64,000 nt of DNA from 2-01-FULL-40-13 sp964433155 (lineage in GTDB: Bacteria; Patescibacteriota; Microgenomatia; UBA1406; GWC2-37-13). The translations under genes were made by a program, and so were the position numbers. Shown here one piece after another: positions 32,220 to 41,921 of this stretch. Under the pieces are notes generated by a model. It was not told the DNA's origin. It saw nothing but the letters and a program-made list of their open reading frames with translations, and did not search any database. Each line of letters starts with the position of its first letter. Positions within the stretch are counted from its first letter, which is position 1. The stretch spans positions 1 to 64,000 of the forward strand of contig CAYSQE010000004.1 in assembly GCA_964433155.1 (NCBI GenBank). The letters run 5' to 3'.

Positions 32220-33795
32220 AAAAATTCTAATAATTATTTTTGTCATATCAGTATGTCTATATTTCTTTCAACTTTATAGGGTAGCTAAAAATTACTCGCA
32301 ATCTCATCGGTTTGGTGATGAAGATGCTCATATGCTTGGCGGGCACCTTATACTAAAGGGCTATAAACCCTATAAAGATTTTTCCGGTAATCACCAACCG
32401 CTTACCTATATTTTTCCTGCAGGAATTCAAAAAATAGCACCTGCAAATACTTTATTCCCTTTTGTTGGCCGTCACAGACTGGCTGTGTATGCCTATTCAA
32501 TTTTATGGCAAGTAGTTTTCTTATTGGCTTTTGGCCCAATCATTTTCTTATTTACTCTTATATTTGAAACTCTTAAATATGTTCTCTTGGGCAATAAGGT
32601 TTTGGGCGAAGTTTGGGCTCTTTACCCTTTCATTTTTTTATTGGGGATTTCCATAAAAAAAACTATTTTTGAAAGAAAAATTCATAGCCTTGAGCTTCTT
32701 TTTTTTTCTGTGTCTACCTTTTTGGTAACTTTTTCTTTATTTCCTTTATGGCCAAGCGTTTTCATTCTCAATGTATATATGCTTATCTATAATAGAAAAA
32801 GTAGGGATAAATTACTTTTGCAGATTGCTCCATTTATCGTTTTAACATTTGGCTTATTTTTTTTTATCCCATTTAAGGATTATTTTCAGAATACAATTAT
32901 TGATAACATAACTTTTGTGGTACCGAAAATGAATAAAATTTCCTATAACACAGATATTCTTAAAAAGATTTTATTACCTTTTGCTTTATTTTATTCGAAA
33001 CCAAATCTGATCAATATTACTACGTTATTTTTTGTGAATTTTTACGGAATTTTAATCTATATTTCTATCAAACTAAAAAAAATAGTACCTTTAGTAGCAA
33101 TTATTACTGCTCTTTTTATTTCAAACGCAAGAACAATAAACTTAAATTTTGGAGATTTTCATATTCTTCCCTGGTTAGCTTCTTTTCTTTTCATACCTAT
33201 TGCAACTTTAGGTTTTCTAAGAGAAGTAAAAAAGCCTAAAATTGTGAAACAAATCTACAAAATATCTTTTATTCTAATTACCGTATTTTCTTTATGGATT
33301 ACAGTTATAAACAGAGTTGATTTTTATGGAAATATAGTGTTTGATTTAAAAAATGATTTATCTAGAGAACACTATATTAACTATTCAAAATCAGTAAAAA
33401 ATGGCTTAGGAATAAAATCAATTAAGAAAAATGGGGATAGAATTTTTGGCATCGCGAATGACACGTTGGCCATATGGGTTGCCGATGGAGATTTAGCTTT
33501 ACCTCCTCTAGAATCTCAACGCTGGCAGTATGAATTAACAAGATTTAAAAAACAAATTGAGGATGTATTTAATAAAAATCCACCTGAATTTTTCCTTATG
33601 GATAGCTTAGCTCCCTTAGACGGAAGTGACGATGTTAGTAAAATTGTTGTAAACTCTCTAAATAAAAACTACATCCAAATTAAGCATTTAGGTAAACCTT
33701 CAGAATTGTATGTATTAAAATCAAAGTTTTCAGAAGTTGCGGACAAACAATGGGATGAATTCAAATACTATCTCTTTGAAAAACCTAATCTTTAA
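32200..33795 (+). CDS. GT39-like multi-pass glycosyltransferase
   Basis: A 531-residue GT-C protein. The first outer loop has FGD40E41DAHMLGGHLILKGYKPYKDFSGNHQPLTY in two parts: DE then LxGxxPYxDFxxxHxPL, the same motif pair as in the gene at 34518 (DEF...GKVPYREFFDHHLPF). The two are related but convergent. The C-terminal domain (about 120 residues) is soluble. Its stop overlaps that of the convergent GT2 gene within TTAA. Confidence 0.8.
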   Translation: MFLVRFKKILIIIFVISVCLYFFQLYRVAKNYSQSHRFGDEDAHMLGGHLILKGYKPYKDFSGNHQPLTYIFPAGIQKIAPANTLFPFVGRHRLAVYAYSILWQVVFLLAFGPIIFLFTLIFETLKYVLLGNKVLGEVWALYPFIFLLGISIKKTIFERKIHSLELLFFSVSTFLVTFSLFPLWPSVFILNVYMLIYNRKSRDKLLLQIAPFIVLTFGLFFFIPFKDYFQNTIIDNITFVVPKMNKISYNTDILKKILLPFALFYSKPNLINITTLFFVNFYGILIYISIKLKKIVPLVAIITALFISNARTINLNFGDFHILPWLASFLFIPIATLGFLREVKKPKIVKQIYKISFILITVFSLWITVINRVDFYGNIVFDLKNDLSREHYINYSKSVKNGLGIKSIKKNGDRIFGIANDTLAIWVADGDLALPPLESQRWQYELTRFKKQIEDVFNKNPPEFFLMDSLAPLDGSDDVSKIVVNSLNKNYIQIKHLGKPSELYVLKSKFSEVADKQWDEFKYYLFEKPNL

Positions 33796-34514
33796 TCAAA
33801 AAGATTAAATCTAAATATTTCCCATACGGCTCTCACTCCATCCTTCCATCCTATTTTCTTCCCTTCTTCATAGGTTCTACCCCAGTAAGAAATTCCTACC
33901 TCGTAAATTTTTAGATTTTTAATTTTTGCGATTCTTGCTGTAATTTCAGGCTCGAAACCAAATTTTTTGCTTTGCAACTTAAGCGCTATTTTTCTTATTA
34001 AATCACCCCTAAAAACTTTAAAACCCGTCTCCATGTCTGTAAAATTAAGATTGGTAAATAAATTTGATAATGTTGTCAAAAGGTTATTGGCCAAAAAATG
34101 CCAAAAATACAGTACTCTATGCGGCCTTTCAGTTACAAACCTTGAACCATAGACTACGTCAGCATCCTTTTTGATAAAAGGTTCCAGAAGTATTGGATAA
34201 TCTTCAGGACTATACTCAAGATCTGAATCTTGAACCAATACAACGTTACCTGTAGAATTTAATATCGCTTTCTTAAGAATCGCTCCTTTACCTTGATTTG
34301 ACTGGCTGAAAAATACAATGATTGAATTTTTGTACTTTTTTTTTATTTCCTTGAGAATATCTATTGTTCCATCTGTCGATCCATCGTCTACAATAATTAT
34401 TTCTTTTTGAAAATTTAAAGAATCTGACTTATAAACTTTTTCTATTGTCTTTCTGATAAAGTATTTTTCGTTATAAACTGGGATTATGATTGATAAAGTT
34501 TTCTTTTTTTTCAT
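33792..34514 (-). CDS. Polyprenyl-phosphate mannosyltransferase-like GT2 (DPM1-like)
   Basis: A 240-residue soluble GT2 enzyme: IIIPVYNE (9-16), IVDD44GSTDGT, SNQGKGAILKKA, VQD96SD98LEYSPEDYP, VYGSRF and DMETGFKVFRG. These are all the marks of dolichyl-phosphate mannose synthase. It would make polyprenyl-phosphate-mannose, the donor for the GT-C enzymes around it. No C-terminal membrane hairpin is present. It starts 3 nt after the upstream membrane enzyme gene. Confidence 0.92.
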   Translation of the reverse strand: MKKKKTLSIIIPVYNEKYFIRKTIEKVYKSDSLNFQKEIIIVDDGSTDGTIDILKEIKKKYKNSIIVFFSQSNQGKGAILKKAILNSTGNVVLVQDSDLEYSPEDYPILLEPFIKKDADVVYGSRFVTERPHRVLYFWHFLANNLLTTLSNLFTNLNFTDMETGFKVFRGDLIRKIALKLQSKKFGFEPEITARIAKIKNLKIYEVGISYWGRTYEEGKKIGWKDGVRAVWEIFRFNLFD

Positions 34515-34517
34515 TTT

Positions 34518-36158
34518 TCATCGAATATAGCCTTGATTCTTCAACTTTATTAATAATTGTTCTTTTTCACTATTCAACAAATAAAGATCGCTATTTAATG
34601 TAAATGATGATGGACTTTTTAAGATTGCTAAACCTGTTATATCTTCCAGTGCTGTATATTTATTCTTCATCCATTCTAAAAAAAAATCTCCGAACTTATC
34701 CGCTGGCGTATTGAAAACTCCTGTATGTTTTTTAAAAACAATAATTTTTGGAGGATGAACCTCTAGATCTTTAATAAAGCTTTCTTTCAAAATTTCATCT
34801 TGTTTAAATTGAGGTAAAAGGCTTACAAATTTCCCAGGCAATTTAGCCTCTTTTACGAAAAATATTTCATGTGGTTCATAGGGACCAATCCAAAAATAAT
34901 CATTTTTGTTTAGCAATTGATTGACAAAATCTCCTGTATATGCGAGATCATAGATGTGGGGCATCTTTTGAGTATAGCGAAGATACCATTTATCATAAGT
35001 ATTTTTTAACAAAAAAAGGGAAGCAAAAATGAGAAAAATTGTAATGAGCAATTGGGAGAGTCTCCGAAGATCATCAATTAATTGATTTCTTAGTTTTTCA
35101 TTTTGAAGCAAATATAAGACAACGGCTGACGAAATTATCCCGAGAACAATAAATAAACCCATCTGGTAGTCTGTCTCGTTAAACTCCTTAAAATTACTTC
35201 TTGGAGCCGAAAATGAAAGGACAAAAAAAAATAAAATTCCAATAAAAAAATAATTTTTTAATAAAATAAGTAGCAAAATAAAACTTGATACTATAGTCAA
35301 TATTCCTACTGGAAAATATATATTGAAGTCTTTAATTGTTACCAGCTTAGGCAAATATCCATTCCAGAAGTTATATATAAGTGTAAATCCGAATTTCATT
35401 GGATTAAAAATTCTGCCTAAGGTGTAATTTGGGATATCGATATAGAGTTTTGTGTTATAGGTAAAATTGGCAAAAAAGAAATCTGTTAAAGAATCAGTCA
35501 TTAGCAGATAGAAGAAATATACTACATATGGTGAAAGAGCTAATAAAGCATAAGTAAAGATTCTTTTAATAGTTGGTTTAGAAATAAGAAGTAAATAAAA
35601 TTGCCACATGTAAAGAATCAACACTACATAAAGATATGACATTGACGAAAAAAGCAATATGAAGTTTAAAATAGAAGAAATTACAATAGTTTTAAAAACA
35701 ACTTTTTTCTCAATTGTTTGAATTAACAAAATCCAAAATATAAGAGAAAAAAATAAACTAGCTAGACTATCTGCAATATAAAGATGAAGCCAAAAATAGA
35801 CAGCAACAAGGGGATATAAAATAAAAAAAATTAAATAGTAAGGATATAAGTTTTTGGACTGTCTCTTAATCCAAATACCCAATAATCCAAGTACTGCAAA
35901 CATAAATATTGCATATATGTGTCTAAACGCTATAAATGAACCGAAAGTGAATGGTAGTAGAATCGAGGCAAAATACCAAGCAAAAGGTAAATGATGATCA
36001 AAAAACTCTCTATAAGGAACTTTTCCTTGCAGGATAAATTTTCCTCCTAAGAGATTAACAAATTCATCTGGGTAAGATACATAGGAAGAATTAATTATAA
36101 AGATTAACAAAACTGCGATGAAAAATATTAGCTCAGCTAAATTTCTTCTTTTCATCAT
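34518..36158 (-). CDS. GT39-like multi-pass glycosyltransferase
   Basis: A 546-residue GT-C protein with about thirteen helices and a soluble C-terminus. Loop 1: YPD31E32FVNLLGGKFILQGKVPY, then REFFDHHLPFAWYF. The DE and the H-H/P pair match the gene at 32200. Its 5' end overlaps the 3' end of the MptB-like gene by 26 bp, and the start could be either of two adjacent ATGs (36158 or 36155). Confidence 0.8.
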   Translation of the reverse strand: MMKRRNLAELIFFIAVLLIFIINSSYVSYPDEFVNLLGGKFILQGKVPYREFFDHHLPFAWYFASILLPFTFGSFIAFRHIYAIFMFAVLGLLGIWIKRQSKNLYPYYLIFFILYPLVAVYFWLHLYIADSLASLFFSLIFWILLIQTIEKKVVFKTIVISSILNFILLFSSMSYLYVVLILYMWQFYLLLISKPTIKRIFTYALLALSPYVVYFFYLLMTDSLTDFFFANFTYNTKLYIDIPNYTLGRIFNPMKFGFTLIYNFWNGYLPKLVTIKDFNIYFPVGILTIVSSFILLLILLKNYFFIGILFFFVLSFSAPRSNFKEFNETDYQMGLFIVLGIISSAVVLYLLQNEKLRNQLIDDLRRLSQLLITIFLIFASLFLLKNTYDKWYLRYTQKMPHIYDLAYTGDFVNQLLNKNDYFWIGPYEPHEIFFVKEAKLPGKFVSLLPQFKQDEILKESFIKDLEVHPPKIIVFKKHTGVFNTPADKFGDFFLEWMKNKYTALEDITGLAILKSPSSFTLNSDLYLLNSEKEQLLIKLKNQGYIR

Positions 36159-37218
36159 GTTTTCTTATTTGAACAAGAAAAAAAATAATATTCAATATTA
36201 ATGCGCTAATTATAATCCAATGTTTAATAATAATTTTTTCATTTGTATCCCAACCTCCCAATCTTATGTAGGGATAATATGATATTAGTAGACCGAAGAA
36301 AAAAATATTTAGTTTATTAATAGCTTCTGTAAAAAATGGTAAAAATATAAATAATGTAAGAAAGTACCAAGGTTGAATTTCAATTTTTAAAGAAATATAT
36401 AGTAAAACGCCAACAATTAATAAGAAACTAAACTTATGCGACTTTTCGTGCGCTCTCATTAAAAATAGTATAGGAAAAGTTATATACTTGATCCCAACGG
36501 ATAAAGCAAAAAATAATCTCGCTTTTATACCTTTTTTATTCAATAGGTGATAAATGCCGATTAATGCTAGTGAAACCCCAATCAAATCGTTATGAGAATT
36601 GACTAATCCTTCAATGATAACAACAGGATTTGTTGCAAAGATTATTGCCGCTCTCCTATTCATTTTCTGAAGAAGATATACTGCCCCTAAATAAAACAAT
36701 ACAAAAGTCAGCTTAAAAAACAAAAAACTCAAAATGAATTTGCCAAAACTTAAGAACGACGGGATCAATGTAATAAGTAAAAATATTGGCCCATATGGAT
36801 AGGTCCTATGAGTCCAGTGCATAAACCTGAGCCACTGATCATTAGGAAAATCTAAGGCTTTATAGAAATACGGATTCTGATGATAGAAAGTTAATATCTT
36901 TGCATCAAACATATAGTTAAAAAAATCGTGCGATAAAAAAGGGTAAGAAAAAAATAATATAATTGCGATTAAAATAGCAATTTTTACTGGGTTAAATTGT
37001 TTGTATCTTTTTATAAAATGAGAATTAAAGATAAATAGACCAATTATCAAAAATAAGTAGATTAACCAAGAAAGATCCCTCCGATAATAACCTAGATAAA
37101 CAACCTGATCACGAAAAGTCTCCCATATCTTTGATTGAAATAATGTTATATTTGGATCAACTAAAACAAACGAATAGATTGATAAAATCAGTAATACAAT
37201 GTAATAAAAAAAGACCAT
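36133..37218 (-). CDS. MptB/GT87-like polyprenol-phosphomannose mannosyltransferase
   Basis: A 361-residue multi-pass protein. The outer loop FLSH97D98FFNYMFDAKILTFYHQNPYFYKALDFP, given here in part, plus HWTHRTYPYGPIFL and a later NPVVIIEGLVNSHND, are the hallmarks of MptB-like alpha-1,6-mannosyltransferases and relatives (NP-xx-(L/I)-xE and NxHND). It should add mannose from polyprenyl-phosphate mannose outside the membrane, working with the DPM1-like enzyme encoded nearby. It lies 1 nt after the gene at 37220. Confidence 0.8.
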   Translation of the reverse strand: MVFFYYIVLLILSIYSFVLVDPNITLFQSKIWETFRDQVVYLGYYRRDLSWLIYLFLIIGLFIFNSHFIKRYKQFNPVKIAILIAIILFFSYPFLSHDFFNYMFDAKILTFYHQNPYFYKALDFPNDQWLRFMHWTHRTYPYGPIFLLITLIPSFLSFGKFILSFLFFKLTFVLFYLGAVYLLQKMNRRAAIIFATNPVVIIEGLVNSHNDLIGVSLALIGIYHLLNKKGIKARLFFALSVGIKYITFPILFLMRAHEKSHKFSFLLIVGVLLYISLKIEIQPWYFLTLFIFLPFFTEAINKLNIFFFGLLISYYPYIRLGGWDTNEKIIIKHWIIISALILNIIFFLVQIRKHDEKKKFS

Positions 37219-37219
37219 A

Positions 37220-38701
37220 TTAAGGCTTTGTTATGATAGAGTATCTACTATTTTTCTCCAATAATTTATATCTAAAATTTTTCTTATCTAAATCTTCTAC
37301 AACCCAGTTTTGAGTTACTCCTATTACGTCACCATTGTTAATTTTGAATAGACTATCGAAGGTGGCGACACTGTCCTTTTCTAAAATTAACGATTCTACA
37401 TTTTTGCCTGAATAAAATACAGCAATAGGTAGATAGTCATTTTCTACGTAAATTTTTTGCTTATATTTTGTCAACTTTTTAGAAATATCAACATTTTCTG
37501 GAATATATTTAGAATCGGGGAAAACTTCTCTTTTAAAAGTTTTGACTTGAACAAAACCTAAATATAAAAAGAAAAATAGATATAAAGTTGGAACCACTAA
37601 TTTAATTTTTTTTAATTTAACAAATTTGAAATTGAGAATAAAAATTATAATCAGACTATAAAAACTCGCAGATATCAAGAGAGATAAAGGCAAATAGACT
37701 GGTATTAGATGCCATAACTCAGTTTCCTTTGCTGTCAGGAATGGGTAAATAATAATTAAACTCCATGTTAAAACAAAAAAAAATGGAAAAATTCTTTCTC
37801 TGTAATTATTTTTTTTAGTTAAAAAGTACTTATATAAATTATAAACTGTAAATAATATTGAGACAAGAATTGATAGTTGCCAAAGTTTATACCACTTTCT
37901 AACTCCCATATGTAGATAAAACAACGCTTGATCTATAAAAAACAGAAGAAATGAAGAAATCTTCTTATCTCTCATTCCAATATGAATAAAATGGTAGTTA
38001 TAAAAATCTGAGTATTCTTTTAAATGAAACGAATACCACGGTTTGACCAAACCTACAAAAAGTATTAAGGCAAAAATTATCCAGACGAAATTTTCTCTTT
38101 TTTGGAATATGCTTAAAATTTGTTTCCAAGTCAAGAGAATAATTAAGGGAAAAATAGAGATTCCTATTAATGTCTTAGTTAACATAAGTGCTCCAAAACT
38201 TAGTCCAATTAGAGGAAACCACCTGAAATTTTTTGTAGACTTTATACTTAAGAAAATAGTAAGCAAGAAAAAAAATACAAATATTGATTCTAGGTTGCCT
38301 GATCTAACTCTTAAAACATACCAAACACTTGTCCCTAGGATTAATGCAGAAACAAAACCAATAAGACTACTATGAAATAGTAATTTACCAATTTTATATA
38401 TCAAGAGAATAGATAGTAGTCCAAGTAATGCGGAAGGAAATCGGGTTGAAAATTCATTGATGCCGAAAATCTTGTATGAGATTGCCATCAACCAATAACC
38501 CATCGGCGGATGATCGTAAAATGGCTTACCATTATATTGTGTGTCAATGAAATCATCAGTTTTAACAATTTCTTTAGCTATTGAGCCAAACCATGCTTCA
38601 TCAAAACTAGCAAGTGTATTAAAGTCCAACCGGTAAAAAAAAATAAAGCCAAAAACCACTGTTAATATAATTAATGGAAGGTATCTTTGAATATTTATCA
38701 T
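37220..38701 (-). CDS. ArnT-like GT39/GT83 glycosyltransferase
   Basis: A 493-residue GT-C protein, the clearest ArnT-like member here. It has ASFD34E35AWFGSIAKEIV, YNGKPFYDHPPMGYWLMAISYKIFG (in part: KPF-x-DHPP), and STRFPSALLGLLSI. In ArnT-type enzymes the first Asp-Glu pair binds metal and the (K/D)HPP loop contacts the lipid donor. The C-terminal domain is about 110 residues. It is 1 nt from both neighbours, so it is in the same operon as the genes from 41884 to 33792. Confidence 0.87.
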   Translation of the reverse strand: MINIQRYLPLIILTVVFGFIFFYRLDFNTLASFDEAWFGSIAKEIVKTDDFIDTQYNGKPFYDHPPMGYWLMAISYKIFGINEFSTRFPSALLGLLSILLIYKIGKLLFHSSLIGFVSALILGTSVWYVLRVRSGNLESIFVFFFLLTIFLSIKSTKNFRWFPLIGLSFGALMLTKTLIGISIFPLIILLTWKQILSIFQKRENFVWIIFALILFVGLVKPWYSFHLKEYSDFYNYHFIHIGMRDKKISSFLLFFIDQALFYLHMGVRKWYKLWQLSILVSILFTVYNLYKYFLTKKNNYRERIFPFFFVLTWSLIIIYPFLTAKETELWHLIPVYLPLSLLISASFYSLIIIFILNFKFVKLKKIKLVVPTLYLFFFLYLGFVQVKTFKREVFPDSKYIPENVDISKKLTKYKQKIYVENDYLPIAVFYSGKNVESLILEKDSVATFDSLFKINNGDVIGVTQNWVVEDLDKKNFRYKLLEKNSRYSIITKP

Positions 38702-38702
38702 T

Positions 38703-40244
38703 TTATTCTTTATCCTTCATCCTTTTTAATATAAGCGTCCCATCCGGAATCTGCCAGTTTTTAATCGTTTTATATTTTGTATTTGGCGTCCGATAATTTA
38801 TAAAGTCTTCTTTTTGTTCTTTTGATATTTTAGGAATTATAAGATATACCAAACTACTATCTGTATTTATTTCACCTGGATCAAACGCTATATCCTTGTT
38901 ATATCTCCATCTAAATAGATAAGTATAGTCATAGGTATAAATAGATGAACTATATGCAAAAACAGTATACTCATCCCTTTTTGCATCAATATGCACTGTA
39001 TCAACGATATGCTCTTTAGTAACAAGCGAAGAGGAAGTATATGGATTTACCTTAAAATTTTTGACAAATGACAGTGCGGAAGTAGAAACCAAGTAAATTA
39101 CATAAATTAATAAAATAATTTTTAGTAAAGTGATTCTTTTGATAACTATAGCCATGAAAAGAAGAAAAATCACCTCGGTCCCAATAAAGTGGTATTCCCA
39201 AACTGGATTTCTTGCTGTTAAATAGATAAATAAAATACCAAAACTTGCGCTCAGCAAAAAAACAATGAGCTTTTTTTCACTTTCAAGCAGCTTACTCTTT
39301 TTTCTCCAAATTAGAAATAAAAAATATGACAAACTAATTATTTCAAGTAAATATAGACCTAACCAATTATTTTTGAGTATGAAGCCAAAACGTCCAAAAA
39401 AAATGGCGAGGATTTCTTTATTACTCAAACCTGGCAAATTTACAACCGCGCCATAAGAAGTTAACGCCTTGAATAATGCTTGTGTTTGATTAAATCCGTG
39501 TCTAAGCTCAAAGATAAAAAAAGGTAAAAAAGTTATTATTATGCCACTTAAAAAAAGACATACCAGATATATTCTGTTAACAATAATCTTAAATCGATTC
39601 TTCTTGGAGAAATATAACTTTATTAAAAAATCTGAGATAAAAAATATTAAAGTGCCAAAAAATACTCCAATACCAAGAGACATATGGAAGTTTAAAATCA
39701 GTCCTTGAAAAACTCCAATTAATAAAATTTTTCCGTAGCTGGCAATTTGCCTTTTTTCAAAATCGGCAAAAACTAATAAGTAGATCATAATTAAAAATAA
39801 AAGAGTTGCTAGATTAGGATTCCAAAGCCATGTCGCATAACCATCTCCAGTACTGTAGATAAAAAATAGCCAAATTAAAATGAGAATTCCTCGCCCAAAG
39901 AGAGGCCTGAATCTAAGAAAGAAAAATGGAAAAATAAGACAGTAAGGAATCGTTGTAACAAAAAAATCTATAATTCGCGGATTTTTGGAAATCAATAAGC
40001 CTAAACTCAAGAGCCAAATCCAATATGGTCCGTAGAAAACTCCTGGTATACCCGTAGGTGATCCAATAAGTGTTATTTTTTTTAGATTATCCCAAGCCAT
40101 AAGTAAATCTCTAGCCGAGTCGTACCAAAAGTTTATACTCCCAGAAAAAACTGCCCAACTGAAAATAACTAGTGGCAAAAAAATAGCAAATAATGTTGTC
40201 GCTAAAACCAAATAGTCTAATATTTTTTTGTTTCTTTCATTCAT
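38703..40244 (-). CDS. GT39-like multi-pass glycosyltransferase
   Basis: A 513-residue GT-C protein. Loop 1 has FWYD42SARD46LLMAWDNL and then GSPTGIPGVFYGPYWIWLLSLG. It is the same YDxARD...GIPGVFxGP form as the gene at 41922, and related to that at 15448. About eleven helices precede a soluble end. It overlaps the PTPS-related gene upstream by 4 bp (ATGA-type). Confidence 0.82.
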   Translation of the reverse strand: MNERNKKILDYLVLATTLFAIFLPLVIFSWAVFSGSINFWYDSARDLLMAWDNLKKITLIGSPTGIPGVFYGPYWIWLLSLGLLISKNPRIIDFFVTTIPYCLIFPFFFLRFRPLFGRGILILIWLFFIYSTGDGYATWLWNPNLATLLFLIMIYLLVFADFEKRQIASYGKILLIGVFQGLILNFHMSLGIGVFFGTLIFFISDFLIKLYFSKKNRFKIIVNRIYLVCLFLSGIIITFLPFFIFELRHGFNQTQALFKALTSYGAVVNLPGLSNKEILAIFFGRFGFILKNNWLGLYLLEIISLSYFLFLIWRKKSKLLESEKKLIVFLLSASFGILFIYLTARNPVWEYHFIGTEVIFLLFMAIVIKRITLLKIILLIYVIYLVSTSALSFVKNFKVNPYTSSSLVTKEHIVDTVHIDAKRDEYTVFAYSSSIYTYDYTYLFRWRYNKDIAFDPGEINTDSSLVYLIIPKISKEQKEDFINYRTPNTKYKTIKNWQIPDGTLILKRMKDKE

Positions 40245-41884
40245 ATGTGTTCCTTGTAACGTGATAATAGGGTATATCCAAATATTATAAGACTTAACAG
40301 TGATATTAAATCAGCAACCCACATTATTCTTGTTTTTGCATAAAATATCTTTACCATATGTGTTCCTGGCTGAATCTGAGTTCTGAAAATTCCGTTTTTG
40401 GAAAACTTATAATCTAATCTAACTTTTTTTCCGTCCACTAAAACATTCCAGCCGGGAAAATAATATTTATAAACTATTAAGTCTCCTTGCTTTTTTGCCT
40501 CGATTTTAGCCTCGATATCTAATTTGTTATCTCTAACGACATTTACTACACCCGCGGGAAAATCGATAATTTTTCTGGCAGGACCTCCTGCACACTCCTT
40601 CACCCACACCGGCAAATATTCGTCTTCCCAAGTTGTAGCACAGATACCCGTATCTTCGGCAGAATATTCATAAAAATACGAGTACTCTTTTGGTTTAAAA
40701 CTTGGTAAAAAGAAGAATACTAAAACAATCATCAGTATAAACACGGGCATTTGCCAGGTCGTCTTCTTTATAAAAGTCACGCCAAGTGCCATGAGATATG
40801 GAAGTATAAAAGAAAGCACTACTAGGACGCGCCAGGGAAACTGAAGTAATCTCGATATGGGCAATGTAAATTGCCAAAGTAGTTTTGATTCAACTGAAAG
40901 AAGAAAGTACAAGGATAAACCAGAAAAAAACCAAAATAAGAACTCTTTTCTTATATTTTTCTTTATTCTTCTGAAATTAACACCAAAAAAAATAAATATG
41001 AGCAAAAAGATCCAGAAAAAAATACCAGAATATCTTCCCTCCGGATTATAGGGAAATTGGATTTTAAAGAGATTGATTAATGGATCAAGAAAGTTCAATA
41101 CTTGTCCTGTATTTTGGCTGGAATAGTTAACTTTAACAATAGGCAAATAATATAGGGAAGGTAGCCAGTAAAAAGCGCTTAAACCCATAGCTAATAAAAC
41201 ACTCAACCAAAATTCAATTTTTTTTGCGTAAAACACAAGGCCAAAAAGTAATATAAAGCCAAGAATCATCAACCCACTTATATTATGAGATATTAATGCC
41301 AAAGCCAGAAAGATTGAGAATAAGGAATAACCTATTTTCTTTTTTTCGGACAGAAATAGAAAACCTAGCGAAGCTGGAAAAAAAACCATAGCCCAGGCCT
41401 CTCCCACTCCACCTCTGATATAAGTATCGTAGCCGCGAAAAGGGAAAAAAGTATAAAAACATGTGGCAATAAGTGACGGCAGTCTTCCAAATCTCTGCCT
41501 GACTGCAAAGTAAAAGAACAAAGGTCCAACAAGAAGGGGAAATGCATAGACCCATTTTGTAGCAACTATATGACTTAATTTTAAAAAAATCATCAAAAAG
41601 GCTCCCGTGTAATAGACGATTGGAGCATAAAAAAGATAGAGATTGTAACCGAATCCATGTGCCAGTTCAGCCGAAATTCTTACAGGAAAATTGTATAGCC
41701 AATAATTTCTCTGTAGTTCTTTTGCCAGATATACTATCCGCACAGTCGTTATATCATCAACGGTCCTAAAAAAGCCAGAATGAAATAATGCTTTTGAAGA
41801 TAAAAAAATAAATAAAAGTATGATTAATATATTAAGAAGTTCTGCTTTGATTATTCTTATCGAGCTTTTTAAAATGGAAGACAT
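40241..41884 (-). CDS. PTPS-related multi-pass membrane protein, second copy
   Basis: A 547-residue protein of the same type as that at 22959. Loop 1 has RTVD43D44ITTVRIVYL, then AELAHGFGYNLYLFYAPIVYYTG. After the helices comes a Cys-bearing domain (CATTWEDEYLPVWVKECAGG) and a beta-rich YfhO-like end (YKYYFPGWNVLVDG). The PGW-xx-xxDG turn is usual for YfhO-type C-domains. It heads the minus-strand run down to 33792; the next gene upstream is divergent, with 37 bp between start codons. Confidence 0.78.
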   Translation of the reverse strand: MSSILKSSIRIIKAELLNILIILLFIFLSSKALFHSGFFRTVDDITTVRIVYLAKELQRNYWLYNFPVRISAELAHGFGYNLYLFYAPIVYYTGAFLMIFLKLSHIVATKWVYAFPLLVGPLFFYFAVRQRFGRLPSLIATCFYTFFPFRGYDTYIRGGVGEAWAMVFFPASLGFLFLSEKKKIGYSLFSIFLALALISHNISGLMILGFILLFGLVFYAKKIEFWLSVLLAMGLSAFYWLPSLYYLPIVKVNYSSQNTGQVLNFLDPLINLFKIQFPYNPEGRYSGIFFWIFLLIFIFFGVNFRRIKKNIRKEFLFWFFSGLSLYFLLSVESKLLWQFTLPISRLLQFPWRVLVVLSFILPYLMALGVTFIKKTTWQMPVFILMIVLVFFFLPSFKPKEYSYFYEYSAEDTGICATTWEDEYLPVWVKECAGGPARKIIDFPAGVVNVVRDNKLDIEAKIEAKKQGDLIVYKYYFPGWNVLVDGKKVRLDYKFSKNGIFRTQIQPGTHMVKIFYAKTRIMWVADLISLLSLIIFGYTLLSRYKEHI

Positions 41885-41907
41885 TAATTTAGACTATGTT
41901 AACTTGA

Positions 41908-41913
41908 TATAAT
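41908..41913 (+). promoter_or_regulatory. -10 box of the gene at 41922 (leaderless)
   Basis: TATAAT 8 nt before ATG 41922; no good -35 hexamer was found at 17 nt and no Shine-Dalgarno sequence lies between. Confidence 0.6.
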
Positions 41914-41921
41914 TATACACA